64,000 nt of DNA from Dendrobium chrysotoxum (GCA_019925795.1 CM034312.1:75891528-75955527); one strand, 5' to 3'. Shown: positions 1 through 9,880, counted from the first letter of the stretch. Notes: generated from the letters alone by a model not told the origin. Program-made: numbers and translations.

Positions 1-270
1 TTACAGAGAAAACAAAAATGCTTATAGAGCTAGATTACAAAGTCCTATAAAGCCACGGAAGCTTAACAGAAGCCACCAGGTAGCAGGCATATAATAGTTT
101 AGATTCTTGCATGCTTTAACAATGGCCTCACATGCATATAACAGTCTAGAATATGATATTCAGAAGTAAAAGCAGCCCTGATAATCAGAAAGAATAATGA
201 AGAATAATTGTATGGAACATAAATACAGCCATGCAATCACATAAAACAAGCTCAACTGCTACTGTACTCG
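1..270. other. AT-rich stretch without recognisable gene
   Basis: I see no open frame of note, repeat or RNA gene here. It is the left flank of the MITE that begins at 271. Confidence 0.5.
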
Positions 271-480
271 TTAACAGGGTAAATTACTCTGTGCGGACGC
301 CAAATGCTGTCCACAACCCATGAAAATGCACCACGTCACCCTCTACTCGGTACCGTGCTCGGTACCGCGCTCGGTACCACTCGATATTGTGCTCGATACC
401 GCTGATATGACGCATTTTGATTGGTCTCCGAACATAAAGCTGCATTCTACGTCGTCCTCACATAATAATTTCTCTGTTAA
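271..480. mobile_element. MITE with TTAA flanks and about 25-30 bp terminal inverted repeats
   Basis: The two ends are inverted copies. The left end reads TTAACAGGGTAAATTACTCT and the reverse complement of the right end reads TTAACAGAGAAATTATTATG; similarity continues through a shared GGACG. TTAA is present at both outer edges (271-274 and 477-480), which fits a TTAA target duplication as made by piggyBac-type elements, or a TAA/TTA duplication as made by Harbinger elements. The element is 210 bp and has no coding capacity. The boundaries are well supported; the superfamily is not settled. Confidence 0.7.
346..402. repeat. 12-bp tandem repeat inside the MITE
   Basis: Five imperfect units of a CTCGGTACCGTG-type 12-mer lie head to tail (346, 358, 370, 380, 392). 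The third and fifth units are shortened. The core CGGTACCG is itself palindromic. Confidence 0.8.
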
Positions 481-1139
481 CAGAGCTTGATTTCTGCTCC
501 AAGTCTCTGCTGTTTAAATAAAAGTAACTTTGCTCATCAATAAATGCGGATTGAATGCAGACCGGAGAAAATCCTGCGTAATGATTCTCCACTTTACCAA
601 TACCAACGTTACGTATTTATTTTGCAAACTCATGCTGCTGAACTAACAGAACTGCTGCATACTCCTCTATTGGTATCCACTGGAGAAGCAATACACAACT
701 CATTCCTGTAGCTATGAAGAATATTATTTACAAAACAAAGCTATGAACAAAACAAATCAAATGATTACAAACCAAAATTTTTGCAGTTATAAACAAAACA
801 GAATTATATATGAAACTGTAAACTATTTGTTGCTTCAGATTTCACGTCATAGATTTGAAGAATTAGGAATAATATTGAATTAACCTTTCCAAACATAACT
901 ATAAACTATTTTTACTCAATGCTAAAGCTATAAAAAGAACTCTGTAACTAAAGATGGTTACAAAAGAATCTAAAAACTATTAAGCAATAAATGTGACATT
1001 CTGCTACAGGAAGAACTGAAATAAATGAAAACTTCCACATCTAATCTTGTAAAACATGATGAACAATGCTGCTAGAGAAATTTATATAGAAAGATGGTTT
1101 CTGATTCATCTCATTAATCAATGCAGATGTGATTTTCTC
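481..1139. other. No gene recognised
   Basis: AT-rich sequence between the MITE and the decayed Harbinger transposase. No long frame. It could hold the outer part of the Harbinger element, but I could not identify its terminal inverted repeat. Confidence 0.4.
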
Positions 1140-1638
1140 CTATAGTTGTGTCATTGCTTCAGCACCTTCGCCATCTCCTACCTCATGATTTGTTATATCT
1201 CCTTCGCTATCTAATAGCGATTGGCCAGTTTGATGCTCGTACGTTTTTGGAGGTATATATGACTGATCCCTATCACAAACACTAAATTTTGGATCATTTC
1301 GAGAGGGATGACATCGTATGTAGTTATGTGGTGCCATTGTAGCCACCACTAATTTCACTTGAATATTGGATATGTAGGTATATATATCATGTAATATTAC
1401 TCACTTCTTTTTCCAAACACCAAATGGTTTTTTAATCACACCTCGTAGTGAAGAGTGACGCTTGTTAAATATTTCTTTTATCCCATGTATGGAGAGTGAC
1501 GCTTGTTAAATATTTCTTTTATCCCATGTATGGATTGACTTCCTCATTGAAAATAAGGAATATAATACTTTGTATCAAAAAATGGCTTCAAAAACCCTCG
1601 TTGCATTGGGTACCCAGTATCCAGAAGATAATATTTAT
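1140..1638 (-). pseudogene. PIF/Harbinger (HARBI1-type) transposase, C-terminal exon, decayed
   Basis: Read on the minus strand, the exon begins after a splice acceptor AG at 1640-1639 and encodes the family signatures KYYLLDTGYP, then NKRHSSLRGVI, FGVWKK and finally ATMAPHNYIR, matching the C-terminal half of plant DDE_Tnp_4 transposases. It continues the exon at 7580-7690 across an intron that now contains Gypsy element G1. The gene is broken: there are in-frame stops, a 41-bp tandem duplication (1452-1533) shifts the frame, and the catalytic glutamate expected after RHSSLR.VI is a lysine (VIKKPFG). The last 72 codons, ending at 1140, are still open. Family identity is strong; activity is excluded. 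Confidence 0.8.
1452..1533. repeat. Perfect 41-bp tandem duplication in the transposase pseudogene
   Basis: Two identical 41-bp copies (1452-1492 and 1493-1533) covering the RHSS codons. Because 41 is not a multiple of three it breaks the frame. Identity of the copies implies a recent event. Confidence 0.9.
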
Positions 1639-1676
1639 CTATTTGTAATTGCATATTATTAAGTTAAAGAACAAGT

Positions 1677-2190
1677 TGTTATGCACATGCCGGCCCAGGA
1701 GGGGCCGGCTGGACCGGTCCTGGTCTATGCCAGGCGGAGGAAGCAGCAGGGAGGGGGAGGGGGCGCAACTCCTGTGGGCCCTATGATGGGCTTAATGCAA
1801 GTTTTGGAGGGAAAATTTTGAATGTAAGGGCTGTTTAGGTAGTTTGTAATTCTCTTTTGTTGTTAATTAGGGGAATAGGAGGGAATTAGGGGGGGATCTT
1901 GAATTTGAATGAAATTTGAGATCTAGGGTTTGTGTTCTTGGGCTCTTGGCATTGCCGGAGATCTTGGAGAGTTTATCTTCCTCTCGAATTGAAGATTATT
2001 GTATCATTTGCTTTTTTTTATCCTTCTACTAGTGGAATATAAGTTTTTGCTTGATTTCCTACAAGATTTCTCTCAGATTTGCTTTGTTTTTCTACTGTTT
2101 TGGGTTGTTTTCCTGCTGTAAACAGCAATATCCTTGATGTTGGTGCTTTAATTTGGGCTAGGGTTACTTGCAACCAAGTACTTCCTATCA
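1677..2190 (+). repeat. 5' LTR of G1
   Basis: Begins TGTTATGCAC and ends CTATCA. By eye it matches the 3' LTR at roughly 95 percent, with a 12-15 bp segment missing about 45 bp from its start. The GC-rich start is followed by an AT-rich remainder. Confidence 0.93.
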
Positions 2191-2193
2191 AAT

Positions 2194-2205
2194 TGGTATC
2201 AGAGC
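2194..2205 (+). other. Primer-binding site of G1
   Basis: TGGTATCAGAGC, three bases after the 5' LTR. It is complementary to the 3' end of plant initiator tRNA-Met, the usual primer of plant chromoviruses and Copia elements. Confidence 0.95.
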
Positions 2206-2299
2206 ATCGTCTTGGGACCATCGGCAGCTGAAATCCTGAAATTTCAGCGGTTTATTTGGGCATTCGGAAGAAGTTTTCTTGAGTTTCTTGGGAAGAAAG

Positions 2300-3567
2300 A
2301 TGGCCGGGAAGAAGGTGGAAGTCTTGGAAGGAGAATTTGGTCAACTAAAATCAGATTTGGAGTGAAAATTTTTTGATTTTCAAAATTAAATCACCTTTAA
2401 CAATGAAAGGTTGGAAGGGAAGTTCACTGTTATGGAAGAGATGTTGAAGAAATTAATTGAAATGAAGACCAATCCGATGACATCAAAAGTAAGAGAGACC
2501 ACCAACGACCATGGCGTAGGAGGAAATCCAAACCCGTTTTGGGGAAGGAAAAATTCGGAGGTGGAGATCCTTGAGGGGGAAAACGACATGCCACCTCTAG
2601 AACCGCTTTCTAGAGAGGAGATGAGCCTGGGGTACGACAGAAGGGGTGCTGATTTTGTTGGAAGAAGGAAAGAAATTCATCGCAGGGCTGCTGATTTTGA
2701 AGGGAGAAGAGGGGAATATGAAGAAGGCTTCGGGTATAATCGCCGGAGGGACGATTGGGACACATGGGGAGCACCTCCTCCTCGAGGAATGGGAGGTTAT
2801 GGAGGATATCGTGGATATGGAGGAGATCCCAAGGTGAGGAAATTGAAGATGCCCATCTTTGAGGGCGAGGATAGTCATGGTTGGATTTACAAGGTGGAAC
2901 GATATTTTACCGTCAATGGGTTGACGGAGGAGGAGAAGCTGACGGCGGCGGGTCTATGTTTGGAAGGAAAGGCACTAGCATGGTATCAATGGCGTGACAA
3001 GAGGGAGCCCATCTGAAACTGGAGAGAGTTCAAAGAATGCTTACTAGAGTGTTTCCGAGTTGATGGGGGAGGAGACTTCTATGAGCAATTCTTTACCCTG
3101 ACTTAGGAGGGAACCGTGACAGATTACCGTGACAGGTTCGAGTATTTGGCCAGCAGGTTAGATCATATCTTGGAGTCAGCCTTGGAAGGAAATTTCATGA
3201 AGGAGTTGAAACCTGAGATACGCACAGCAGTCAGAGTGTTGGAGCCGAGGAACCTAGGAAAAGCCATGGAGCTGGTGCAGTTGGTGGAAGATCAGAAGAA
3301 ATCAAAAAGGGGGGCTCAGGGAAGCTACTCAGGGGGATCGTACAAGATGACTACCACCTTCTTACCGTCAAAAGGGGTAGCCCCAAGGAGTCTGAAGGAA
3401 GTGCCGAAGGAGAAAATTGGATGAGGGAGAAATGGGAGACAGTTCAAAAAACTGACTGAGGAGTTACATGAGAAAAGGGCAAAGGGGGTGTGCTTCAGAT
3501 ATGATGAGAAGTACATGCCGGGACATAGATGCAAGGACCGGACTCTTCAGGTTCTTCTCGTTTGTGA
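2300..3567 (+). pseudogene. G1 gag (capsid and nucleocapsid), decayed
   Basis: The frame opens with an ATG at 2300 (MAGKKVEVLEG) and stays in one phase to the zinc-knuckle region. Recognisable parts are a charged N-terminal region with repeated R-G-A-D-F-like motifs, the Retrotrans_gag core around IFEGEDSHGWIYKVERYF and LCLEGKALAWYQW (about 2850-3010), and a nucleocapsid remnant CFRYDEKYMPGHRC near 3492-3535 in which one zinc ligand is changed. Stops occur at 2364, 3014, 3104 and 3422 among others. The role was virion-like particle assembly in the cytoplasm. Confidence 0.85.
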
Positions 3568-3659
3568 AGACGAGGAAGATGAAGAGGGAGGTGGGAACAG
3601 GTCAGAAGTGGAGGAGGAGGAGAAGTTGCATCTGGATGTGGCAGAAGACTCTCTGAACT

Positions 3660-4195
3660 CTGTAGTGGGATTCACTTCGAGTCACACTATGAAAGTGAAA
3701 ATGGTGATAGCTAACCGCGAGGTAGTGGTGTTGATAGATAGTGGGGCAACCCATAATTTTATTTCCACCCAAATTGTTGAGCTGCTGGGGATGTAGTTAG
3801 TGGATACAGGAGGCTATGGGGTGATGATGGGCATAGGAAAGGTGAAAATGGGTAGGGGAGTTTGTAGAGGGGTAGTACTAAAGATTTAGGGGATCTAGGT
3901 GAGCGAGGACTTCCTTCCCTTAGAATTGGGGAGTACTGATGTCATCCAAGGGATGAAGTGGCTGCAGACTTTGGGGGAGACCAATATTAATCGGGGTACA
4001 CTGAGGATGGAACTGGTGATGGGGGGAAAAACGAGGGTGATTCAGGGTGATGTTGGGCTGACCTAGGCTAGGGTTTCTCTCAAATCCCTAATCAAGACCA
4101 TTCAGGAGGAGGGAGTAGGCTACTTGGTGGAGTTACACCGCCTAGAAGCGGTCAGACTAGACGAATAAGGCAATGTTCCCTTATCAGTGTAGCGG
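3660..4195 (+). pseudogene. G1 aspartic protease, decayed
   Basis: In the same phase as gag, the sequence VVVLIDSGATHNFIS (around 3722-3766) is the retropepsin active site with the catalytic D-S-G intact, followed by ...GMKWLQTLGE, the usual second landmark of Gypsy proteases. Stops at about 3794, 3887, 3896, 4064 and 4166 interrupt it. It would have cleaved the Gag-Pol polyprotein. Confidence 0.85.
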
Positions 4196-4198
4196 CTC

Positions 4199-5560
4199 AT
4201 ACACCAGTTCAACGAGATTTTTCAACTTCCACAGGGTTTACCACCTCAGAGGGAGTTGGAGCACGCCATTACTTTGAAGGAAGGGGAGACACCGATCAGC
4301 GTTCGCCCTTACCGTTACCCTCAGATTCAACAAGATGAGATTGAGAAGTTGATCTGGGAGATGCTGGAGGCGGGGATCATCAGACCGAGTGTTAGCCCAT
4401 TTTCTAGTCCAATCCTCCTGGTCAAGAAGAAGGATGGGAGTTGGAGATTCTGTGTGGATTATAGGGCTCTAAATAAAGGCACTGTACCAGACAAGTTCCC
4501 AATTCTGATGATTGATGAGCTATTGGACGAGCTACATGGGGCCATGATATTTTCCAAGCTGGACTTAAAATCAGGCTACCAACAGATCAAAATGAGGGAG
4601 TCAGATGTTCCGAAGACAGCTTTCAGGACACATGAAGGGCATTATGAGTTTCTGGTAATGCCCTTTAGATTGACTAACGCTCCTGCTACTTTTCAGTCTT
4701 TGATGAACAGGGTATTCAAGTAGTACCTCAGAAAGTTTATCCTGGTCTTTTTTATGACATTCTAATGTACAACAAGACTGTGGAGGAGCATTTGGAACAC
4801 TTGAGGGGGGTCTTAGGAGTACTTCAGGAGAATCAATTGAAAGCCAACCTGAAGAAATACAGCTTTGCACTGTCCAGTATGGAGTACTTGGGGCATGTGG
4901 TATCCCAAGAAGGAGTGGCGGCGGACCAAACCAAAATAGAGGCAATGCAGAAATGGTCGCGGCCTAGGAACATCAGGGAGTTGAGGGGTTTCCTTGGGTT
5001 AACTGGCTACTATAGAAAGTTTGTGAAGGGGTATGGTAACATTGCGTGGCCTTTGACTGAGCAGCTGAAGAAAGATAATTTTTCCTGGGGAGAGGCAGCA
5101 ACTCAGGCATTCGAGAAGTTAAAGGAAGCCATGACCACATTTCCTGTTTTAGCTCTTCCAGACTTCAGCCAGATCTTCATAGTAGAAACAGATGCATCAG
5201 GATATGGGTTGGGGGCAATGTTGATGCAGAACCATAGGCCTATAGCATACTTCAGTCAAGTGCTATCAACTAGGGCAAGACTGAAGTTAGTGTACGAGAG
5301 GGAGCTGATGGCCATTGTCTTGGCTATTCAGAAGTGGTGCCCTTATCTTTTGGGACGACACTTCATAGTCCGGACTGATCAGAGAAGCTTGAAGTACCTT
5401 TCGGAGCAAAGGATGGTTACCGAGGAGCATCAACGGTGGCTATCCAAACTATTGGGCTATGACTTTGAGATCCAGTATAGGCTAGGTTTGAAAAATAAAG
5501 CAGCTGATGCTTTATCCAGATGTGTAGGGGAGCTCCAGGAATTAGTTGTGTCGGTACCAC
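4199..5560 (+). pseudogene. G1 reverse transcriptase and RNase H, decayed
   Basis: RT landmarks follow in order: LLVKKKDGSWRFCVDYRALNK, FSKLDLKSGYQQI, and MPFRLTNAPATFQ (normally MPFGLTNAPATFQ). The next landmark is the catalytic FFDD box, which is broken by loss of one base between 4753 and 4754. From there the frame moves by one and stays open from 4765 to 5745. It covers the connection domain (RELRGFLGLTGYYRKF) and RNase H (IVETDASGYGLGAMLMQ, YERELMAIVLAIQKW, RTDQRSLKYL). An internal stop lies just before the lost base (4721). Confidence 0.92.
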
Positions 5561-5689
5561 TGATGGTAGACTGGGGGGCCATAAAGGAAGAGAGCACGTT
5601 GAATGAAGAGTTGAGAAAGATCAGGGAGGATCTGAGAAAGGACAAGGGTAGCCATCATGGTTACTATATTGAGGGGGAGAGATTATTGT

Positions 5690-6480
5690 ATCAGGGAAGG
5701 TTTGTGATGCCACGAACCTCCATACATATCCCTCACTTGTTATAGGAGTTCCACGGCAGTGCTGTTGGAGGTCATTCAAGAGTTTAGAAGACATATAGAA
5801 GACTGGCATCTGAGCTTTACTAGAAGGGAATACACAAGGATGTGGAGGAGATGGTGGCCAGGTGTGAAGTGTGTCAAAGAAATAAATATATGGAAATGGC
5901 TCCTGGAGGACTACTACAACCATTGGCACTTCCAAATAGAGTTTGGGAGGAAGTGTCCATGGATTTCATCGACGGGTTACCACGGTCGGAAGGATTCACT
6001 GTCATCCTGGTGGTGGTTGACCGACTTAGTAAGTATGCACATTTCATCCTATTGAGACATCCCTACACCGCCGTGTCAGTGGTGGCAGCTTTTATCAGGG
6101 AGGTTGTTAGACAGCATGGGATTCCTGAATTGATAGTGTCGGATCGAGACAAGGTGTTCCTCAGTCAATTTTGGAGGGAGCTATTCAGATTATAGGGCAT
6201 TATCCTCAAGAGAAGCACCGCCTACCATCCACAGACAAACGGGCAGACGGAGGTGGTAAACCGAAGTTTGGAGACCTACTTGAGGTGTTTTGTTTCTGAA
6301 ACTCCACGGATGTCGGCAAAGTGGCTGCCTTGGGCTGAGTATTGGTACAATACCTTATACCATTCCACTTTTCAGATGACCCCATTCAAAGTGCTATATG
6401 GAAGGGACCCTCCATACCTAGTACATTATGGGAGAGGTAGTACACCATATCGTCAGTTGAGCAGTACCTAGAGGAAAGGG
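5690..6480 (+). pseudogene. G1 integrase core, decayed
   Basis: The HHCC zinc domain (EFHGSAVGGHS then CEVCQRNKY) is followed by the DDE catalytic core: D in MDFIDGLP, D in VSDRDKVF and E in GQTEVVNRSLETY. Stops at 5743, about 5800, about 5849 and 6193 interrupt an otherwise continuous frame. A further frame change near 6440-6470 separates it from the C-terminal part. Confidence 0.9.
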
Positions 6481-6999
6481 ACAAGGTGCTGGAAGAACTG
6501 AGGAAACATCTGATGAGGGCACAACAGATCATGAAGAAGTAGATGCACTCACACAGGAGAGACATGTATTTTGAAGTGGGGAAGAAGGTATTCCTGAAAC
6601 TACAACCCTACAGGTAGAGGACAGTGGCTAGAAGGAGGAATGAGAAATTGGCACCGAGGTACTTTGGCCCCTATGAAGTTTTGGATAGGATTGGAGCAGT
6701 GGCATACAGATTGAAGTTACCCCCCTCAGCCACTATACACCCAATATTCCATGTGTTACATCTGAGGAGGGCCATAGGGGAGCATGCAGCGAGTGCAGAA
6801 CTACCAGCTACTATGACGGAGGATTTAGAAGTAGTTTTAGAATCACTAGAGCTTGCAGGAGTCCGATCAGATAAAAAGGGCAACAAAGAAGTGCTGATCA
6901 AATGGAGAGGCCTCCTTAATTTTGAAGCTACTTAGGAGCTGTTTAAAAGAGTAAAAGAGCAATTTCCCTTTTTTCACCTTGAGAACAAGGTGAGTTTTT
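6481..6999 (+). pseudogene. G1 integrase C-terminus with chromodomain-like segment
   Basis: ARRRNEKLAPRYFGPYEVL and YRLKLPPSATIHPIFHV are the conserved integrase C-terminal motif of plant chromoviruses. It is followed by VLIKWRGLLNFEAT and then FPFFHLENKVS, the chromodomain-type tail that targets integration to chromatin in this group. TAG codons at 6540, 6615 and 6933 interrupt it. At 6933 the residue expected from G2 and the family is tryptophan. Confidence 0.85.
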
Positions 7000-7010
7000 G
7001 GGAGGGGAGT
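7000..7010 (+). other. Polypurine tract of G1
   Basis: A GGGAGGGGAG run lies 3 bp before the 3' LTR, the expected plus-strand priming position. Confidence 0.85.
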
Positions 7011-7012
7011 AA

Positions 7013-7538
7013 TGTTATGCACACGCCGGCCCAGGAGGGGCTGGCTGGACCGGTCCAGCCTAGACAGGTCCTGGTCTATGCCAGGCGGAGGAAGCAGCAG
7101 GGAGGGGGAGGGGGAAGAACTCCTGTGGGCCCCATGATGGGCTTAATGCAAGTTTTGAAGGGGAAATTTTGAATGTAAAGGCTGTTTAGATATTTTGTAA
7201 TTCTCCTTTGTTGTTAATTAGGGGAATAGGATGGAATTAGGGGGGATCTTGAATTTGAATGAAATTTGAGATCTAAGGTTTGTGTTCTTGGGCTCTTGGC
7301 GTTGCCGGAGATCTTGGAGAGTTTATCTTCCTCTCGAATTGAAGATTATTGTATCGTTTGTTGTTTTTATCCTTCTACTAGTGGAATATAAGTCTTTTCT
7401 TGATTTCCTACAAGATTTCTCTCAGATTTCCTCTGTTTTTCTACTGTTTTGGGTTGTTTTCCTGCTGTAAACAGCAATATCCTTGCTATTGGTGCTTTAA
7501 TTTGGGCTAGGGTTACTTGCAACCAAGTACTCCTATCA
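7013..7538 (+). repeat. 3' LTR of G1
   Basis: Begins TGTTATGCAC and ends CTATCA, followed by the target duplication CAAGT. It retains a short segment (AGCCTAGACAGG context) that the 5' LTR lacks. Confidence 0.93.
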
Positions 7539-7579
7539 CAAGTACACTGGTTGATTACAATAGATAAATACATACTTAC

Positions 7580-7690
7580 TTGGTGGTGGCATAGAAAATT
7601 GATATTCTTGATTACGTATAGCAAATTTAAAAATATGAATATCATGTGCACTACCATCCCAGCCTAACATGATAAAAGTAAAGTTTTCAA
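7580..7690 (-). pseudogene. PIF/Harbinger transposase, internal exon, decayed
   Basis: Minus-strand translation gives NFTFIMLGWDGSAHDIHIF and then QEYQFSMPPP, the DDE_Tnp_4 segment containing the second catalytic aspartate (GSAHD). The exon ends at a perfect donor, GTAAGT (minus strand, 7579-7574), and in phase joins the exon that starts at 1638. The more N-terminal part of the transposase is missing: the Myb-like ORF abuts this exon directly, so an internal deletion is likely. Confidence 0.8.
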
Positions 7691-8319
7691 CTGGCTATTC
7701 ACTAATGCTATCAAAATTTTGTGGAGGGTCTTCAAAAGAGTCACTAGCAATATCAATGTGTTTAGAATCTCCAAGAACATTTTCATGATCAAGTCCTTAG
7801 TTGGGAGTCCAAGCATGATCTCTAGTAGCAACAACACCCATAAACATCAAATCAAGCTTATGTTCAAGTTTTGGATCAATGCCACAATATCAAAAAATTT
7901 TAGCGTTTGACACAACTTACAAAGAAATATTAATTTATAGAACTAAAAGGTATAATATGAAGGTTGGAAGAGCCAAATATATTAACATGTATACAATCAA
8001 TATTCACCTCTAATTTTCTTTTCACCATTCATTAGGTGCATCAATAGTTTTTCTCCTAGGATCACAACCCAATCCAGTGGACCTACACTTCAGTTCTTTT
8101 CATAATTTTCAATCTTTCTTTAACTAGTCCCATTTATTTTCTAACTAAACTTTATCATACTCTCTTCCAGTTTTCTCATAAATTCTTAATTAAATTCTTC
8201 CAACCCTCATTATTAAAGTGTGTAGTTGTTTGATTGCCAAGTTCAATGTCTCTTAAGCATAAATCATAAAATATCATCTTTACATCTTTCTCCCATGTTG
8301 TAGATGGTCCACCATCCAT
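7691..8319 (-). pseudogene. Myb/SANT-like DNA-binding protein of Harbinger type, decayed
   Basis: On the minus strand a possible ATG at 8319 opens MDGGPSTTWEKD. The Myb/SANT-like domain follows (IELGNQTTTHFNNEGWKNL, then after one frameshift EKTGREYDKV and CRSTGLG.DPRRKTIDAPNEW). After a gap, GVVATRDHAWTP is the typical C-terminal motif of these proteins. In autonomous Harbinger elements this ORF encodes a partner that helps the transposase bind DNA and enter the nucleus. Stops replace tryptophan (TGG to TGA, three times) and glutamine (CAG to TAG) codons. Confidence 0.72.
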
Positions 8320-9637
8320 TGGTTTATCCTTTTAATATCTTAATTGATGTATTATAAATGCATGGTAAGGTTTGTAAATATTTTTGTAATGCTACAGCTA
8401 AAAAATACAAGATAATTATTTGTAAAATTTAAGATAGTGTATATAATGTGGAATGTATCTATATAAATCTTAAGGATAGTTTAAAAAAAATATCAGCTAA
8501 TTCAACAACAACAAAAAACCACCTGAACTAAAAGACAACTTCTTGAAATAAAACTTGATATTCTATTGCATATGTAAACTCGTATTCTTATTTATGAAAA
8601 ATAATCTTCGTTGTGATTTTCTTTTTATGAGAAATTGTTCTTGTAAATTTTCTCAATGATCCTCCTCATCGTACGTGAAATTACTATTAATTAAGCTTGC
8701 TTATGATTTTCTTTTTGTGCAGATAGTAAGTACTCAGTGAAATTAATGTTATGCTTATAATTAGAGTAATAAAAATTCAAAAGAATTGAATACAATGAAA
8801 ATAAAAATAATCATAATAAAAGAGAGAAAAAACTAATATGAGATAGCAGGTTCAGATAAAAATGAGTTGGAAGCTAAAATTAGGGAAAAGTTTAGATATT
8901 AGCTTTGGATTCATCTTGTGCTTTAGGAGAAATTTGTGGATAAATGATTTAGGAGAAAATTGATTTTCATAGAGAAATTATGAGGTAGAATTATAAATGT
9001 AAAAGAAAAAATTTACTGAAGAAGAAATCAATAAAGGAGTACACGGAGATGAGCGATTGTCAGAATGGTAGATTGGCTTCTACCTGTTCGGAATAAGCTT
9101 CTATCTGAACGAAATAAGTTGTTGAACTGACGAGCGACCTCCAAGCAATCTCCAAGTGAGTGAAGCGGACGATGCAGCTTGGTGGAAACAAGGATGCGGA
9201 TTGCGATGATGAGCGACCTCTGAGATAATCGACTAAGCGGATAACACGCGTGATCAAAATAGCATGAGGGGAGCTACGGTAATAGAGAAGGGGCGAGCGA
9301 ATCGCGGAAATGATCGAGCACTCTTGGATGAAGTTGGGCATTTACGCCATTTTTGCCCTTCGAAACAATGAAAAGCAACGAGCCGCGGGAGGTAGTGATA
9401 GGTCCCGGGAATATTCCTAACCAGTTATGCCGCAATTGTCCCAAACGACCATTGAACTACTTTTTATAAAGCAAAACAGTAGTGACATCATCCTAAATGG
9501 ACCTTGAACTATATAATAATTATTTGTATCCTTAGACCTTTGTAGCTTTAATTTTATTGCACCTAGATTTCATCTTACTTATATTACTCATACTTGAAAT
9601 ATTAATGCGATAAAGATTATAATTGGTATGGTACTAA
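8320..9637. other. Intergenic, no gene recognised
   Basis: AT-rich DNA with a more GC-balanced patch at 9040-9420. A 93-codon minus-strand frame at 9060-9341 there has no recognisable domain. The right end of the Harbinger element should lie here but its terminal repeat was not found. Confidence 0.4.
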
Positions 9638-9758
9638 GGCTTCATTAAGGGTGCTTTCTTAATGCTTTCTAATTTTAGTACAAAAATTTATAGTTCAAAA
9701 AAATTTTATACTAGAAAATTATTTAAAAAACAGTAAAAAAGCCGTCCCAAATAAAGCT
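9638..9758. mobile_element. Tourist-like MITE, left half of a dimer
   Basis: Begins GGCTTCATTAAGGGTGC after TAA (9635-9637) and ends in the inverted motif GTCCCAAATAAAGCT before TAA (9759-9761). TAA duplication and these ends fit the PIF/Harbinger-derived Tourist group. Confidence 0.7.
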
Positions 9759-9761
9759 TAA

Positions 9762-9877
9762 AACTTCATTTTGGACAGCTTTCTTATTGCTTTGTAAAAC
9801 AGCTTTTTAGTCTAAAAAATTCTTTAACTAAAAATTTTTTTCTAGAAAATAGTAAGAAAGTTATCCCAAACGAAGCC
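9762..9877. mobile_element. Tourist-like MITE, right half of a dimer
   Basis: Shares the TAA at 9759-9761 with its neighbour. It starts with a degraded AACTTCATTTTGGACAGC and ends ATCCCAAACGAAGCC followed by TAA (9878-9880). It belongs to the same family as 13661-13767 and 53467-53574. Confidence 0.75.
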
Positions 9878-9880
9878 TAA

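Larger units (their letters stand above)
1677..7538 (+). mobile_element. Gypsy chromovirus G1, full-length but decayed
   Basis: A complete LTR retrotransposon of 5,862 bp. It is bounded by TG...CA LTRs of 514 and 526 bp and flanked by the 5-bp target duplication CAAGT (1672-1676 and 7539-7543). It has a primer-binding site for initiator tRNA-Met, gag and pol in one continuous original frame, integrase downstream of RNase H, a C-terminal chromodomain-like segment and a polypurine tract. This order defines Ty3/Gypsy chromoviruses. About twenty stops and at least two frameshifts make it non-autonomous. It is inserted in the intron of a Harbinger transposase gene. G2 at 56199-61892 belongs to the same family. 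Confidence 0.95.

Noticed and set aside
9060..9341. 93-codon minus-strand frame in a GC-balanced patch
   Set aside because: No recognisable domain, no splice context and no neighbouring gene parts.
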